This document shows, piece after piece, positions 1 to 8,726 of a DNA stretch of 64,000 bases (position 1 is its first letter; each line of letters starts with the position of its first letter). The notes beneath the pieces are model-generated. The model ran no database searches. It saw only the letters and a program-made list of their open reading frames with translations, and had not been told where the DNA came from. The stretch covers positions 1,612,001 to 1,676,000 of the forward strand of contig CP011265.1 of assembly GCA_000972765.1 (NCBI GenBank). The letters are read 5' to 3'. Source of the DNA: Verrucomicrobia bacterium IMCC26134 (GTDB lineage: Bacteria > Verrucomicrobiota > Verrucomicrobiia > Opitutales > Opitutaceae). The position numbers and the translations under genes were made by a program.

Positions 1-905
1 TACACGGATTACTGCTCGGGTTGTTGATCGGATTAACCATCACCTTGCGGGATAAGCTGGAGGATGCACCGCAGGTATTCGAGTTGGTGGCGGGCGTCGG
101 TAATGACTACAATGCCACCGAGGCCGCGGGGGGCGGCACCCTGGCTGAAACGGTCAGCGCGGAGCTATTCCAGGCACCCACCGTTCCCGTGGCTAAACTA
201 CCGCCCGCCGCCGATCCGGTTGAAGAGTCTTATGTGCCTCCGGTCCCGGTTGTGCCCGTCCCACCTGCGCCGGTGGAGCCTGCGCCGCCTGTGAAATCGA
301 CTGCGCCCGTGGTCCCGAAAACACCCAATCTGGCCAGAGACTTCCAGCGAACTGTCGATCGCGCGAAAAAGAAAGCCGAGGCGGCCTCGCAGAAACGCAT
401 CGAAGCTGCCGAGCGTGCCGCCAAGGCAGCCGCGCTGGAGAGCAAGCGTATGAGTCTTGAGGATTTTCGCCGACAAAACTCGGCTAAATCCGGCTCCAGC
501 ACGTCCACCGCGACAGCCAATCCAGGTAAGCGCATCAACCTAAACAGTCTCTCCACAAAGGGGCCGGGCGGTCCGGGCACCAGCCAAGCGGCCGGAGCCG
601 GAGGCCCGGCGATGCAACGGGCGATCCAAGACGCACAGGACAGTTATTTCGCCATGCTCATTCAGCAGCTGAAGAGTAATCACGTGAAACCTGAGGGATT
701 GAGCGACCTCTTGAGTGCGGATGTGTCCTTTCATATCGCGTCCAACGGCATGATTTCACGGGTTACGATCACCCGTTCCTCTGGTAATTCCGAGTTTGAC
801 CAATCCGTTTTGGCGGCCTTTTCCCGCACTGGCTCGATCGGCCCTCGACCGGATAAGAAGAGCGATTCCTCCACGCTTACGTTCCGTATGAAGGATATGG
901 GCTGA
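1..905 (+). CDS. TonB-like energy transducer, 5' end cut off by the window
   Basis: The reading frame is open from base 1, and the first bases already encode a hydrophobic stretch (GLLLGLLIGLTITL) that looks like the N-terminal membrane anchor, so the true start lies just upstream. The TTG at 21 is only the first start codon inside the window. Next comes a Pro/Val-rich segment (about residues 50-100), a Lys/Ala-rich, probably helical stretch (110-150) and a Gly/Ser-rich linker. The last 95 residues resemble a TonB/TolA C-terminal domain (IASNGMISRVTITRSSGN, then the FDQSVLAAF helix). TonB-family proteins couple the ExbB-ExbD proton motor to outer-membrane transporters. TolA is the alternative, and the proline-rich spacer favours TonB. 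ExbB/ExbD genes, if adjacent, lie outside the window. Confidence 0.72.
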   Translation, partial: HGLLLGLLIGLTITLRDKLEDAPQVFELVAGVGNDYNATEAAGGGTLAETVSAELFQAPTVPVAKLPPAADPVEESYVPPVPVVPVPPAPVEPAPPVKSTAPVVPKTPNLARDFQRTVDRAKKKAEAASQKRIEAAERAAKAAALESKRMSLEDFRRQNSAKSGSSTSTATANPGKRINLNSLSTKGPGGPGTSQAAGAGGPAMQRAIQDAQDSYFAMLIQQLKSNHVKPEGLSDLLSADVSFHIASNGMISRVTITRSSGNSEFDQSVLAAFSRTGSIGPRPDKKSDSSTLTFRMKDMG

Positions 906-936
906 AGCTGGCGTCGGCTGATGGCCTCTGACTGCA

Positions 937-969
937 AAAAAACCACCGGCGTTTAAACCGGTGGTTTTT
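937..969. terminator. Bidirectional terminator hairpin
   Basis: AAAACCACCGG and CCGGTGGTTTT form an 11-bp stem around an 8-base loop, flanked by A and T runs. It lies between the stop of the TonB-like gene and the 3' end of the convergent tRNA-Ala gene and can serve both. Confidence 0.85.
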
Positions 970-973
970 AAAG

Positions 974-1049
974 TGGTGGACCCTAGCAGTCTCGAACTGC
1001 TGACCTCCTCAATGCCATTGAGGCGCTCTACCAACTGAGCTAAGAGCCC
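974..1049 (-). tRNA. tRNA-Ala (anticodon GGC)
   Basis: The reverse complement gives a complete 76-base cloverleaf with encoded CCA. The acceptor GGGCTCT pairs with AGGGTCC through two G-U pairs. The D arm is GCTC/GAGC, the anticodon stem is CCTCA/TGAGG around loop ATGGCAT, and the T arm is AGCAG/CTGCT around TTCGAGA. Anticodon GGC reads GCC/GCU alanine codons. Confidence 0.95.
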
Positions 1050-1140
1050 GTAACAAAACAGGACGGGCAGAAAGCTGGTTTAGACGCAGGAATGCAAGAG
1101 GTTTTTTTAGAAAACATGAATGCCGTGGATTTCCCGCCGA

Positions 1141-1890
1141 TCAGGCTTTCGGCCGCGGCCTCACGGTGCTCATACCGCCGTCCACCGCCCACACCTGTCC
1201 GGTGATCCAATCCGCTTCTGGCGAAAGCAGATGCGCGATGACTGCGGCCACTTGATCGGGAGTGCCCACCCGGCCGAGAGGATGAAGTTTTTCGGAAAAT
1301 GCGCGCGCCTGTGGACTGGCCAGAAGCGCGGCGGAAAGCGGCGTGTCGATCAAGCCTGGCGCGACGGCATTAATCCGGACGTTGCGGGTCGCGTAGCTGG
1401 CGGCAGCGGCACGGACCAGACTCTCGATGCCTCCCTTGGCGGCGGCTATGGCCTCGTGCGATGGCAACCCGGTGGCGGCAGCGACCGAGCTGATCAACAC
1501 GATCGATCCCTCCCCCTGACTTTGCATCGGTCCTGCGACTGTCTTGAGTCCATAAAAGGCGGAGTTGAGATTCAGGTCGATGGTGCGGCGCCAGTCCTCC
1601 AGCGAAGTGAGGTGGGCGGATTTCAGTAAAATCGAGCCCACGGCGTGGACGTAGCCGTCCAGTTTACCGCCAGCCTGGCTGGATAAATGATTGATGGCTG
1701 CTTCCACGGCAAGCGGGTCGGTTGCATCCGCCGGAATGGTGAAGATGCCGGGCAACTCGAGGGCGAGTGCGTCGAGTTTTTCCGGAGAACGGGCCAAGCC
1801 TCCTATGCGCCAGCCGGCTTTGTGGAGGCGTCGGGCGAGTGCCGAACCGATGCCGCCGGTGATACCTGCGATGATGACGAAGGAAGACAT
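1141..1890 (-). CDS. SDR family oxidoreductase lacking the catalytic Tyr
   Basis: This 249-residue protein has the length and Rossmann layout of a classical short-chain dehydrogenase. The cofactor motif TGGIGS is at about residues 11-16, the conserved DLNLNS element at about 105-110 and the active-site strand ISSVAA at about 133-138. The usual YxxxK motif reads IAAAK: Lys152 is kept but Ile148 sits where the Tyr should be. The C-terminal WITGQVWAVDGG stretch is typical. It is read after the exporter operon, 40 bases downstream of the AttH-like gene, and may be co-transcribed with it. The fold is clear. The substrate, and whether it is a reductase at all, is unknown. Confidence 0.88.
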   Translation of the reverse strand: MSSFVIIAGITGGIGSALARRLHKAGWRIGGLARSPEKLDALALELPGIFTIPADATDPLAVEAAINHLSSQAGGKLDGYVHAVGSILLKSAHLTSLEDWRRTIDLNLNSAFYGLKTVAGPMQSQGEGSIVLISSVAAATGLPSHEAIAAAKGGIESLVRAAAASYATRNVRINAVAPGLIDTPLSAALLASPQARAFSEKLHPLGRVGTPDQVAAVIAHLLSPEADWITGQVWAVDGGMSTVRPRPKA

Positions 1891-1930
1891 GAATTCACCT
1901 TACATGAAAATTATGAAACGCAAAAAGAGA

Positions 1931-3067
1931 CTATCGCAGGGCATCGACGGGCTGGTCGTAACCAGTGAGCTCAAGATAGGCTGAGCCGAGTTCGTTCGAC
2001 TGTTCATCGACCACTCGGCAGGCCCCTTCGTAATATGTTACTCCGCCGAGTGCACCGCCCAGCTCCTGATCTTTTGCCAGCGGCTCGATTTGCAGCACGG
2101 TCGTTCTGCCGCTGGCGGGATCGGTGGTATGAAGCTTGAGTCGATGAGGGTAAACCGCGCCGGTGTGCGGACTCTTCCATGTATCGAGCACTTCAAGGCG
2201 AAAAGGCGTGTGCATGGTGCGGCCCGCGTTGTCCACCCAGGTCAAAGTCGATGCGGGATCACTGCTGCCGTCGCGCAAGCGAAGCCGGTAGAGCATCAAT
2301 TCACGTCCGTCGCGAAAGTGAATGCTGAGCCAGTCCCAGCCGACTTGGTTTGTATCGAGCTGACTGCTGCTGATCTCGTGGTCCATCCACGCGAAGCCTT
2401 GAACTGGCAGCGAGACGGCATCGAGTTGCAGGGTGCCGTTTACACCCAGCCTGCTGAATGTGAGGTAATAACTGGCAGCGGTGGCGGCGGAGCCTTTTCG
2501 GGAATAGCCACCTTCGCCGAAACGGACCAGCGACTTCTCTGGACTGAAGGCGAAATCAAATCGCGCCTCGGCGCGAATACCGCCGCGCAGCGCGAGTGTT
2601 TCCCGGACCGGATCGGTAAGGCGGAGTTGCCAGTCGCCGTTCATGACGTCGAGCGTATCGGTCGCGGCGGAGGCATTCCAGCCGGCGCGGTTCAGCCGTT
2701 CCTGGTGAATAAAGCGTCCGGTCGCGACATCGAGCAGGGCCATGTGTGCCAGGTAGATTTGATCGTGCGCAAAGTAGGCGGATGCGGCCGGAGGCGTTAG
2801 CGTGAGCGGCGCGGCTTGCCGGAAGAAGGTCGCCTGAAAACCGAACCTTCGTGGCGGGGTCTCAAGGGTGAAGAGGTGTCCGGTGATATACCACCATTCG
2901 ATTCTAAAATCAGGGTGTGCGCCGTGATCGCGCGGGAAGGTGAAGCGCGGATTTTTTTGCGGAACCGCATAGCCCTCGAGCTTGGTTGGGGATGAGTCCT
3001 TGGCTTGAGAGAAACAAGGCAAGGTGACGAAAAAAAGCAGAACGAAGAGGGGTGGGAGCGTTTTCAT
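1931..3067 (-). CDS. AttH/CrtC-like lipocalin-fold secreted protein
   Basis: The first 22 residues form a signal peptide (hydrophobic core LFVLLFFVTL, cleavage near SQA/KD). The mature part starts with RDHGAHPDFRIEWWYITGHL, the hallmark of the AttH / hydroxyneurosporene-synthase-like (CrtC) family, and later has AWMDHEISSSQL and GWDWLSIHF. Members are double-lipocalin proteins. In Agrobacterium, attH travels with an ABC transporter. Here it follows an ATPase and an FtsX-type permease on the same strand, 31 bases after the permease stop, which fits an exported accessory or lipid-binding protein. No carotenoid genes are nearby, so a hydratase activity is not supported. Confidence 0.82.
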   Translation of the reverse strand: MKTLPPLFVLLFFVTLPCFSQAKDSSPTKLEGYAVPQKNPRFTFPRDHGAHPDFRIEWWYITGHLFTLETPPRRFGFQATFFRQAAPLTLTPPAASAYFAHDQIYLAHMALLDVATGRFIHQERLNRAGWNASAATDTLDVMNGDWQLRLTDPVRETLALRGGIRAEARFDFAFSPEKSLVRFGEGGYSRKGSAATAASYYLTFSRLGVNGTLQLDAVSLPVQGFAWMDHEISSSQLDTNQVGWDWLSIHFRDGRELMLYRLRLRDGSSDPASTLTWVDNAGRTMHTPFRLEVLDTWKSPHTGAVYPHRLKLHTTDPASGRTTVLQIEPLAKDQELGGALGGVTYYEGACRVVDEQSNELGSAYLELTGYDQPVDALR

Positions 3068-3098
3068 TAACAGGTTCTATTTTTCAGGCGTTGAGGGT

Positions 3099-5774
3099 TT
3101 ATTCTTCGCGGTCGGAGGGGAGGTCGGCCCCCCAGAGTCCCACGAAGTAGCTCACGGTGAAACCGGTTCCGACGACGAGAGCGCCCAGCGCGGCGAGCTG
3201 AAAAGCGGGCACAGCGAAGGCGAGCGTCCAGCCGAAGGACTGCTTGTTGATGACGTGTATGAGCACCCAGCCGAGTGCGAAACTGAGCGCGAGGCCGGAT
3301 GCGGTGGCGCACAGCGCGAGCACGCCGCCTTCGATGGCCGTGGCACGGGCTATCTCAGCGCGACGAAAACCAAGGGCGCGCAAGGTGGTGAGTTCGTCGC
3401 GGCGATCGAGGAGCACACTTACGAGGGTGAGGGCGAGTCCCGCCACGGCCACGACCACGCCTATGCCTTCCAGCGCGTAGGTGATGGAAAAGGTTTGGTG
3501 AAAGATACGTAGAACTTCGCCCCGTAGCGCGACATTGGTGTAGATCGAGAGTCCGGGATGGGCGGCGAGCATGTCGGCACGAACGGTCTCCGGGGTGGTT
3601 CCAGCCCGCAGGTCGAGTGAAAGACTGGTGACATGCTCGTCGCCGCCGAACCATTCCACGGCGTGGCTGCGCTCGACGAGAAGGGTTCCCCGTTCGTTGC
3701 CGTAGTCTGCGAACACGCCCGCCACGTTTAACTTACGTGGTCCGGTTGGTGTAGGCACGACAATCGATTGCCCTCTTCGCACCTCGAAGCGGTCGGAAAA
3801 ACTTTCGCTCACCAGCGCGGCGGTGGTGTTTTGCGAGGGAGTGAAAACAGATTGATCGAGCGGCGGCTGAAGCCACATGAATCCCCCCCGGTTGTTTTGT
3901 GCGGCTAGATCGGTGCCGCCGAGCGTCGTGGGCAGACCATCGATTTGAATTGGATAGGCGTTGAACAGCGCGGCGCGTTCCACGGCGGCATGCGTGGCGA
4001 TGGCGCGCCAAGTAGCGGAGGAGATGCGGTTGTTGCTGGATGCGCTTTGCGCGCCCTGACTGGAAAGATACAAATCGGCCTGGAGGGCGGTGTTGATCCA
4101 GGTGCGAACGGAGCGCTCGAAGCTGGCGACAAGAATAGCCATGCCAGCGGCCATACCGATGGCGCAGACCAGGGCGGCGGCGGCGAGCCGGTGACGGCCG
4201 GTGGGGCGGCGGACATGGCCAAGGGCGACCCGCCATGTCGCGCCGCGGTTTGAGAATGGCGCTAACACACGGCCTAATACCGGAATCGAGAGCGCGGCGA
4301 GGACACCTCCTCCAATGATGCCGCAGAGGGCGGCGGCGTGGCCTGCCAAGGGGAAGCGATTTCCACCTGCCAATTCTAGCGGCGGGACTTGTGTGAGCAA
4401 CGCTGCGGTGCCGAGTGCAGCCAACGCCAGCGGCCAACTGCGGAGCCAGGGTCCGCCGATCGTGCCGGGCGCCCCCCTCACGAGCACCTGTGCCGGTGGG
4501 GTCAGCGCGGCGGCGCGTGCGGGCGCCCAACCTGCTGCAATACTGGCAACCACGCCGGCAGCCAATCCTACGCCCGCCTCCGACCAACCAAGTTGGGCTG
4601 CTGATACGCTGGTGGCGTAGTAAAGGGCGTTGACCGTCTGACCCACGGCGCGCACGGCGAATTGCGCGCCAAGCCAGCCCAGCAGCAGCCCCATCGCGCC
4701 GCCTGCCAGTCCAAGTAGCGCGGCTTCGATCAGCCAGGCGCGTCGAATCACGCCGGCATCGACCCCGAGTGAACGCAGAATGGCTATTTCGGCTCGCCTT
4801 CGCACGACCGCGCCGTCCAGGGCTTGGAAGACCAGGTAAAGCCCGACCAGCAATGCAATGAGCGAAAGCACGGTGAGGTTAAGCCGGAAGGCCTGGGTCA
4901 TCGTCGCAGCTGTCTCGCGTCGTGCCCCGGGAGTCGTAGCCAGCCAGCGCTCTCCCTCGGCGTTGCGACCGAGCGCGGCGAGACGTTCTCCAAGGATGAT
5001 ACGGCGGTTCGCGAGCGCTAGCCCGGCCTCGAGGACAAATTCAATCCGGTCCAGCCGGCCCTCGCGACCGACGAGGCGTTGCAACTGAGGCAAGTCTAGG
5101 ACCACGAGATTGGCGGGGGCGGCCGGCCCGTCCGGCACTTGCGGAATGAAACCGGCGACGGGCAACGAGAGTGCGCGGTCGTTGATCACCAGATCGAGTG
5201 TCGCTGGTGCGCTTGCACCGGAGTTGAGCGCCGGACTGACCCAGAGGCGCGGGTTGTCCTGGAACAAAGTCCAGAAGTCTCCCGTTGAGGACGTGGCGGT
5301 TCCTTGCGCAGGTTTGGTCCGGCCAAAGAAGGATTCGGAGGCGGCTTGTTGCCCTGCCAGATTACTGACGCCGACTAGATCAACACCGAGCAACGTATAG
5401 GTCCGGCGGGAGAATCCCGTGGCCGGCGCTTTGTCCTCACGTGTGGTTTCGGTGGCCGTGCTCTCCACGACCGGGTGAATCTGCACCGCCAGATCGAGGA
5501 GGGCTTCGCGTAATTCGGGCAGGATGTTTTCGGGCAAGGTTCCGGCAGGGGCCTGGATTATCCAGTCGCTGCGGCCGGTGAGCGTCTCGGTAAAGTGGGT
5601 GAAGCTGGATACTGCCGCCCGATTCGCCAGACGCACGGCAGTAAAAACGCCCACGCCGAGCGCCAGGATAAGCACGAGTAAAAGATTTTGCCCGAATGCA
5701 TGCCGCCAATGGCGTTGCGTGAAGAGCCGCAATAGGAGCGGAGTGAGGGAAGGTGATTTGGTGCGGCCGGACAT
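3099..5774 (-). CDS. FtsX-like ABC permease, two-domain fusion (AttF-AttG type)
   Basis: The 891-residue membrane protein has one anchor near residues 25-48, a periplasmic MacB-type domain, then three helices and a signature ExxLLRSLG-like cytoplasmic loop (RRRAEIAILRSLGVD). Around residue 450 the pattern starts again, with further helices and a second copy (RRDELTTLRALGFRRAEI) near the C-terminus. About ten helices are visible in total. This is the layout of large FtsX-family permeases of the LolE/YbbP/AttF-G type, where one chain carries two permease halves. The ATPase gene ends 26 bases upstream and the AttH-like gene follows. The exporter probably moves a lipid, lipoprotein or toxic compound to or from the outer membrane, but the substrate cannot be read from sequence. 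Confidence 0.85.
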   Translation of the reverse strand: MSGRTKSPSLTPLLLRLFTQRHWRHAFGQNLLLVLILALGVGVFTAVRLANRAAVSSFTHFTETLTGRSDWIIQAPAGTLPENILPELREALLDLAVQIHPVVESTATETTREDKAPATGFSRRTYTLLGVDLVGVSNLAGQQAASESFFGRTKPAQGTATSSTGDFWTLFQDNPRLWVSPALNSGASAPATLDLVINDRALSLPVAGFIPQVPDGPAAPANLVVLDLPQLQRLVGREGRLDRIEFVLEAGLALANRRIILGERLAALGRNAEGERWLATTPGARRETAATMTQAFRLNLTVLSLIALLVGLYLVFQALDGAVVRRRAEIAILRSLGVDAGVIRRAWLIEAALLGLAGGAMGLLLGWLGAQFAVRAVGQTVNALYYATSVSAAQLGWSEAGVGLAAGVVASIAAGWAPARAAALTPPAQVLVRGAPGTIGGPWLRSWPLALAALGTAALLTQVPPLELAGGNRFPLAGHAAALCGIIGGGVLAALSIPVLGRVLAPFSNRGATWRVALGHVRRPTGRHRLAAAALVCAIGMAAGMAILVASFERSVRTWINTALQADLYLSSQGAQSASSNNRISSATWRAIATHAAVERAALFNAYPIQIDGLPTTLGGTDLAAQNNRGGFMWLQPPLDQSVFTPSQNTTAALVSESFSDRFEVRRGQSIVVPTPTGPRKLNVAGVFADYGNERGTLLVERSHAVEWFGGDEHVTSLSLDLRAGTTPETVRADMLAAHPGLSIYTNVALRGEVLRIFHQTFSITYALEGIGVVVAVAGLALTLVSVLLDRRDELTTLRALGFRRAEIARATAIEGGVLALCATASGLALSFALGWVLIHVINKQSFGWTLAFAVPAFQLAALGALVVGTGFTVSYFVGLWGADLPSDREE

Positions 5775-5800
5775 GGAGTTAACTTCGCTGCAGGATTGAA

Positions 5801-6490
5801 TCAGGCGGGGACAATACGGCCGTCTCGAAGATGGATGCCACGGTGGCAGATGCCGGCGGCGTCTTCACTGTGGGTGACGAGCACGAGCGCGGTGCCGGTC
5901 TCGTCGGTCAGCTCGCGCAGGAGGCGGAGAATGTTTTCACCATTGGCCGAGTCGAGGTTGCCGGTCGGCTCGTCGGCGAGTAGCAGGGCCGGGCGGTGGA
6001 CGAGGGCGCGGGCGATGGCGACGCGCTGTTGTTCTCCGCCCGAAAGCTGGGCGGGCAGGGCATGTGCGCGAGAGGCCAGGCCTACACGCTCTAAAATGGC
6101 GGCTACACGCTCACGCCGCTCGACTGTGGGCGTGGAGATCAACTGGAGGGGGAGTTCGATGTTTTCGGCGGCGGTAAGGGTGGGGAGAAGATGGAAAAAC
6201 TGGAAAACCGTGCCCACGCGCTCTCTGCGCAGCAGGTTGAGCCCGTCGGCAGAGAGCCGTTCGATACGCGCACCGAGCAGGGAGATCTCGCCGGTGTCGG
6301 GTCGATCCACGCCGCCCAGGCAGTTCAGCAGGGTGGTTTTCCCGCTGCCGGAAGGACCGGTCAGCGCCACGCGTTCCCCGGGCGCGACCGAAAACGACAC
6401 ATCGTCGAGCACACGCCGGGCGCCGTAGCTTTTGATGATGTTTGCAACTAAAAGGGTAGGGGAGTTGGGGACTGGTGGCACGGCGAGCAT
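5801..6490 (-). CDS. ABC transporter ATP-binding protein (LolD/MacB/AttE type)
   Basis: This 229-residue ATPase carries Walker A GPSGSGKT, the Q-loop in GTVFQFFHLLPTLTAAENIELP, the signature LSGGEQQRVAIARAL, Walker B LLLADEPTGNLD and the H-loop VTHSEDAA. The NLDSANG and ENIELPL stretches are typical of the subfamily that works with FtsX-type permeases. It is the first gene of a minus-strand set: ATPase, fused permease, AttH-like protein and possibly the SDR. Confidence 0.93.
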   Translation of the reverse strand: MLAVPPVPNSPTLLVANIIKSYGARRVLDDVSFSVAPGERVALTGPSGSGKTTLLNCLGGVDRPDTGEISLLGARIERLSADGLNLLRRERVGTVFQFFHLLPTLTAAENIELPLQLISTPTVERRERVAAILERVGLASRAHALPAQLSGGEQQRVAIARALVHRPALLLADEPTGNLDSANGENILRLLRELTDETGTALVLVTHSEDAAGICHRGIHLRDGRIVPA

Positions 6491-6618
6491 GGCGGTGGAC
6501 GCTACTCAAACCTGCCGCGAAAGCCAGAAGCGGCGATGATTTGGCTGGCTGAGCTTTAAGGACTCAGATCTTTCGCCTGCGATTGACCGCAACGCTGGAA
6601 AGTTGCACGGTGCGCGCG

Positions 6619-8127
6619 ATGTCTGAAGCCAAGCCCGCCACCATACTCGTAATCGATGACGACACCGAGGTCCGCTATTCGCTGGGCCGGGTGCTTTCAT
6701 CCCGCAACTATCAGGTTCTTGAGGCCGCCAGCGGTGAGCAAGGCGTGGCCTTGGTTAAAAAAGGCCCCGCGCCGGACTTGATTTTCCTCGATGTTCGCAT
6801 GGGCGGCATGAGCGGACTGGAAGCACTGCAGCACATTCGTTCCGCCAACCCGAAGCAGTTGGTCATTCTCATGACCGCCTTCGGCACTGCACAGACTGCG
6901 ATCGAGGCGATGAAATTCGGCGCCTTTGATTACATCATGAAGCCCTTCGATCCGGCGAAGGTGCTGGCCTTGGCGGAGAATGCATTGAAAGCCCACGCCG
7001 ACATGCGTTCGGCGGGGGATTATAAGTCCACCATCAACGCCGATGACTACCGTGAAGGCATCGTGGGCGTGTCACCGGTGATGCAGGAGGTTTTTAAAAT
7101 CATCGGCCAGGTCACCGCCAGTGACGTGACCGTGATGATCACGGGGGAAAGCGGCACCGGCAAAGAACTCGTCGCCCGCTCGATTTGGAAGCACTCGCAC
7201 CGCGCCAAAGGCAACTTCATCGCGGTCAACTGCGCGGCCATTCCGGATAATCTGATCGAGAGTGAACTATTCGGTCACGAAAAAGGCTCCTACACCGGCG
7301 CGACCAACCAGCGTATCGGCAAGTTTGAACTCTGCGACCGCGGAACCATTTTTCTCGATGAAATTGGCGACATGGCGCTTGCCACCCAGACCAAGATCCT
7401 TCGCGTGCTCCAGCAGGGCGAAATCCAACGCGTAGGTGGCACCGAGACCCTGAAGGTGGACGTGCGCATCATCGCCGCGACTAACAAAGACCTCGAAGCG
7501 ATGGTCAAGGCCAAGACCTTCCGCGAGGATCTCTATTACCGGTTGAACGTCGTGCGGATTAAAATGCCGCCCCTGCGCGACCGTCGCGACGACATCCCGC
7601 AGCTGGTTGATTTTTGTCTTCACAACCTGGTCAAACAAAAGAAAGCCCGCGTGGCCAAGGTCTCTCCCGAGGCGATGTCGGTGCTGGCCCGCTACGACTG
7701 GCCGGGTAACGTGCGTGAGCTTGAGAATCTGATCTACCGCAGCGCGGTGATCGCGCAAGGCGACACGATTTTGCTTAAAGACCTTCCGCAGGAAGTTCGG
7801 GATGTGGCCGGAGTGATCGCCGCTCACGTAAGCACAAATCCGCCGGTTGTCTCGTCACCAGCCAACAAAGAGGAGTCCGTTTCTGGTGAAGCACTTGCCT
7901 CCCTCACTTCCGCGCTGGCGCCGCTGACCATCGCTCACGCACTCGATTTTTTGCATACAGAACTCAGTCTCGTAGCCGAGCCTATCATGGAGCGATTGGA
8001 GCGTGAGATGATCGTCCGGGCGTTCAAAGCGCACGAAGGAAACCTCGCCCGAACTGCAGATCGATTGGGCATGACTCGGGCGACTTTGCGTAAGCGGGTC
8101 GAAGAGTTGGGGCTTCAACAGGGTTGA
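6619..8127 (+). CDS. Sigma-54-dependent response regulator, NtrC family
   Basis: The protein has 502 residues from the ATG at 6619. An in-frame TTG at 6583 would add 12 residues that do not belong to the receiver fold. Domain order is receiver (about 8-120, acidic patch IDDD, phospho-acceptor Asp58 in IFLDVRMGG), AAA+ sigma-54 interaction domain (Walker A GESGTGKE, Walker B IFLDEIGD, arginine finger region [10 protein letters not shown]) and a C-terminal Fis-type helix-turn-helix ([20 protein letters not shown]). The sigma-54 contact loop reads GSYTGA rather than the standard GAFTGA. It would activate sigma-54 promoters after phosphorylation. No cognate kinase is adjacent, so its signal is unknown. 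Confidence 0.93.
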   Translation: MSEAKPATILVIDDDTEVRYSLGRVLSSRNYQVLEAASGEQGVALVKKGPAPDLIFLDVRMGGMSGLEALQHIRSANPKQLVILMTAFGTAQTAIEAMKFGAFDYIMKPFDPAKVLALAENALKAHADMRSAGDYKSTINADDYREGIVGVSPVMQEVFKIIGQVTASDVTVMITGESGTGKELVARSIWKHSHRAKGNFIAVNCAAIPDNLIESELFGHEKGSYTGATNQRIGKFELCDRGTIFLDEIGDMALATQTKILRVLQQGEIQRVGGTETLKVDVRIIAATNKDLEAMVKAKTFREDLYYRLNVVRIKMPPLRDRRDDIPQLVDFCLHNLVKQKKARVAKVSPEAMSVLARYDWPGNVRELENLIYRSAVIAQGDTILLKDLPQEVRDVAGVIAAHVSTNPPVVSSPANKEESVSGEALASLTSALAPLTIAHALDFLHTELSLVAEPIMERLEREMIVRAFKAHEGNLARTADRLGMTRATLRKRVEELGLQQG

Positions 8128-8200
8128 CGTGGTGGGGTGGGGCAGTGTTTTTTCCATCGCCTCGCGGGAAAAGTCTCGTTGAGTTTTGTTTTTCTGGTCC

Positions 8201-8288
8201 GGAAGGGTGGCAGAGTGGTCGATTGCTCCAGCCTTGAAATCTGGCGAACCGAAAGGTTCCGGGGGTTCGAATCCCTCCCCTTCCGCCA
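8201..8288 (+). tRNA. tRNA-Ser (anticodon TGA)
   Basis: This is a complete 88-base class II tRNA with encoded CCA. The acceptor GGAAGGG pairs with CCCTTCC, the anticodon loop is CTTGAAA, the long variable arm is GAACCGAAAGGTTC and the T arm is GGGGG/TCCCT-type around TTCGAAT. Anticodon TGA reads UCA and related serine codons. The 3' end (from 8270) is repeated twice more in the downstream tandem repeat. Confidence 0.96.
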
Positions 8289-8652
8289 TCCTCCGCCCTA
8301 AAGAGCTTCGGATGGCGCGGCCCCGGCGAATGCAAACAGGTGCGTGAGGGATTTGAACCCCGGGTTCGACGGAGCGAAGCGGAGATGGGCCGAGCGAAAC
8401 GAGCCGCGCAGCGGTGGCCGAAGGCCAGCCAATCCCTCCCCTTCCGCCATCCTCCGCCCTAAAGAGCTTCGGATGGCGCGGCCCCGGCGAATGCAAACAG
8501 GTGCGTGAGGGATTTGAACCCCGGGTTCGACGGAGCGAAGCGGAGATGGGCCGAGCGAAACGAGCCGCGCAGCGGTGGCCGAAGGCCAGCCAATCCCTCC
8601 CCTTCCGCCATCCTTCGCCCTGCGGGCTTCGGATGGCGCTGCCCCGGCGAAT
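8270..8652. repeat. 161-bp tandem repeat carrying the tRNA-Ser 3' end
   Basis: Unit A (8270-8430) and unit B (8431-8591) are identical over 161 bases by eye. A third, partial and diverged copy runs from 8592 to about 8652. Each copy starts with the last 19 bases of tRNA-Ser (AATCCCTCCCCTTCCGCCA). Inside each full unit is also an inverted near-copy of the tRNA T arm (GAGGGATTTGAACCCC at 8346). The stretch from 8289 to 8726 contains no gene that I can support. The layout fits either a tandem duplication or stacked attachment-like sites at a tRNA gene. Confidence 0.85.
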
Positions 8653-8695
8653 GTCGCGTTCGTAGGGGCAACGCTGGGACGGTTGGGCGAAGGAT

Positions 8696-8723
8696 GCCCT
8701 GCGAAGCTTTAGCGAAGCAGGGC
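8696..8723. terminator. Hairpin just after hsdR
   Basis: GCCCTGC and GCAGGGC form a 7-bp stem with a 14-base loop, four bases beyond the hsdR stop. There is no U tract, so terminator function is only a guess. The loop sequence GAAGCTTTAGCGAA is itself partly palindromic. Confidence 0.4.
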
Positions 8724-8726
8724 TGC

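Noticed and set aside
8270-8652. Possible CRISPR array or second tRNA gene
   Set aside because: The units are 161 bases, perfectly alike and without short spacers, so it is not a CRISPR array. The T-arm-like piece has no acceptor or anticodon stem, so it is not a tRNA.
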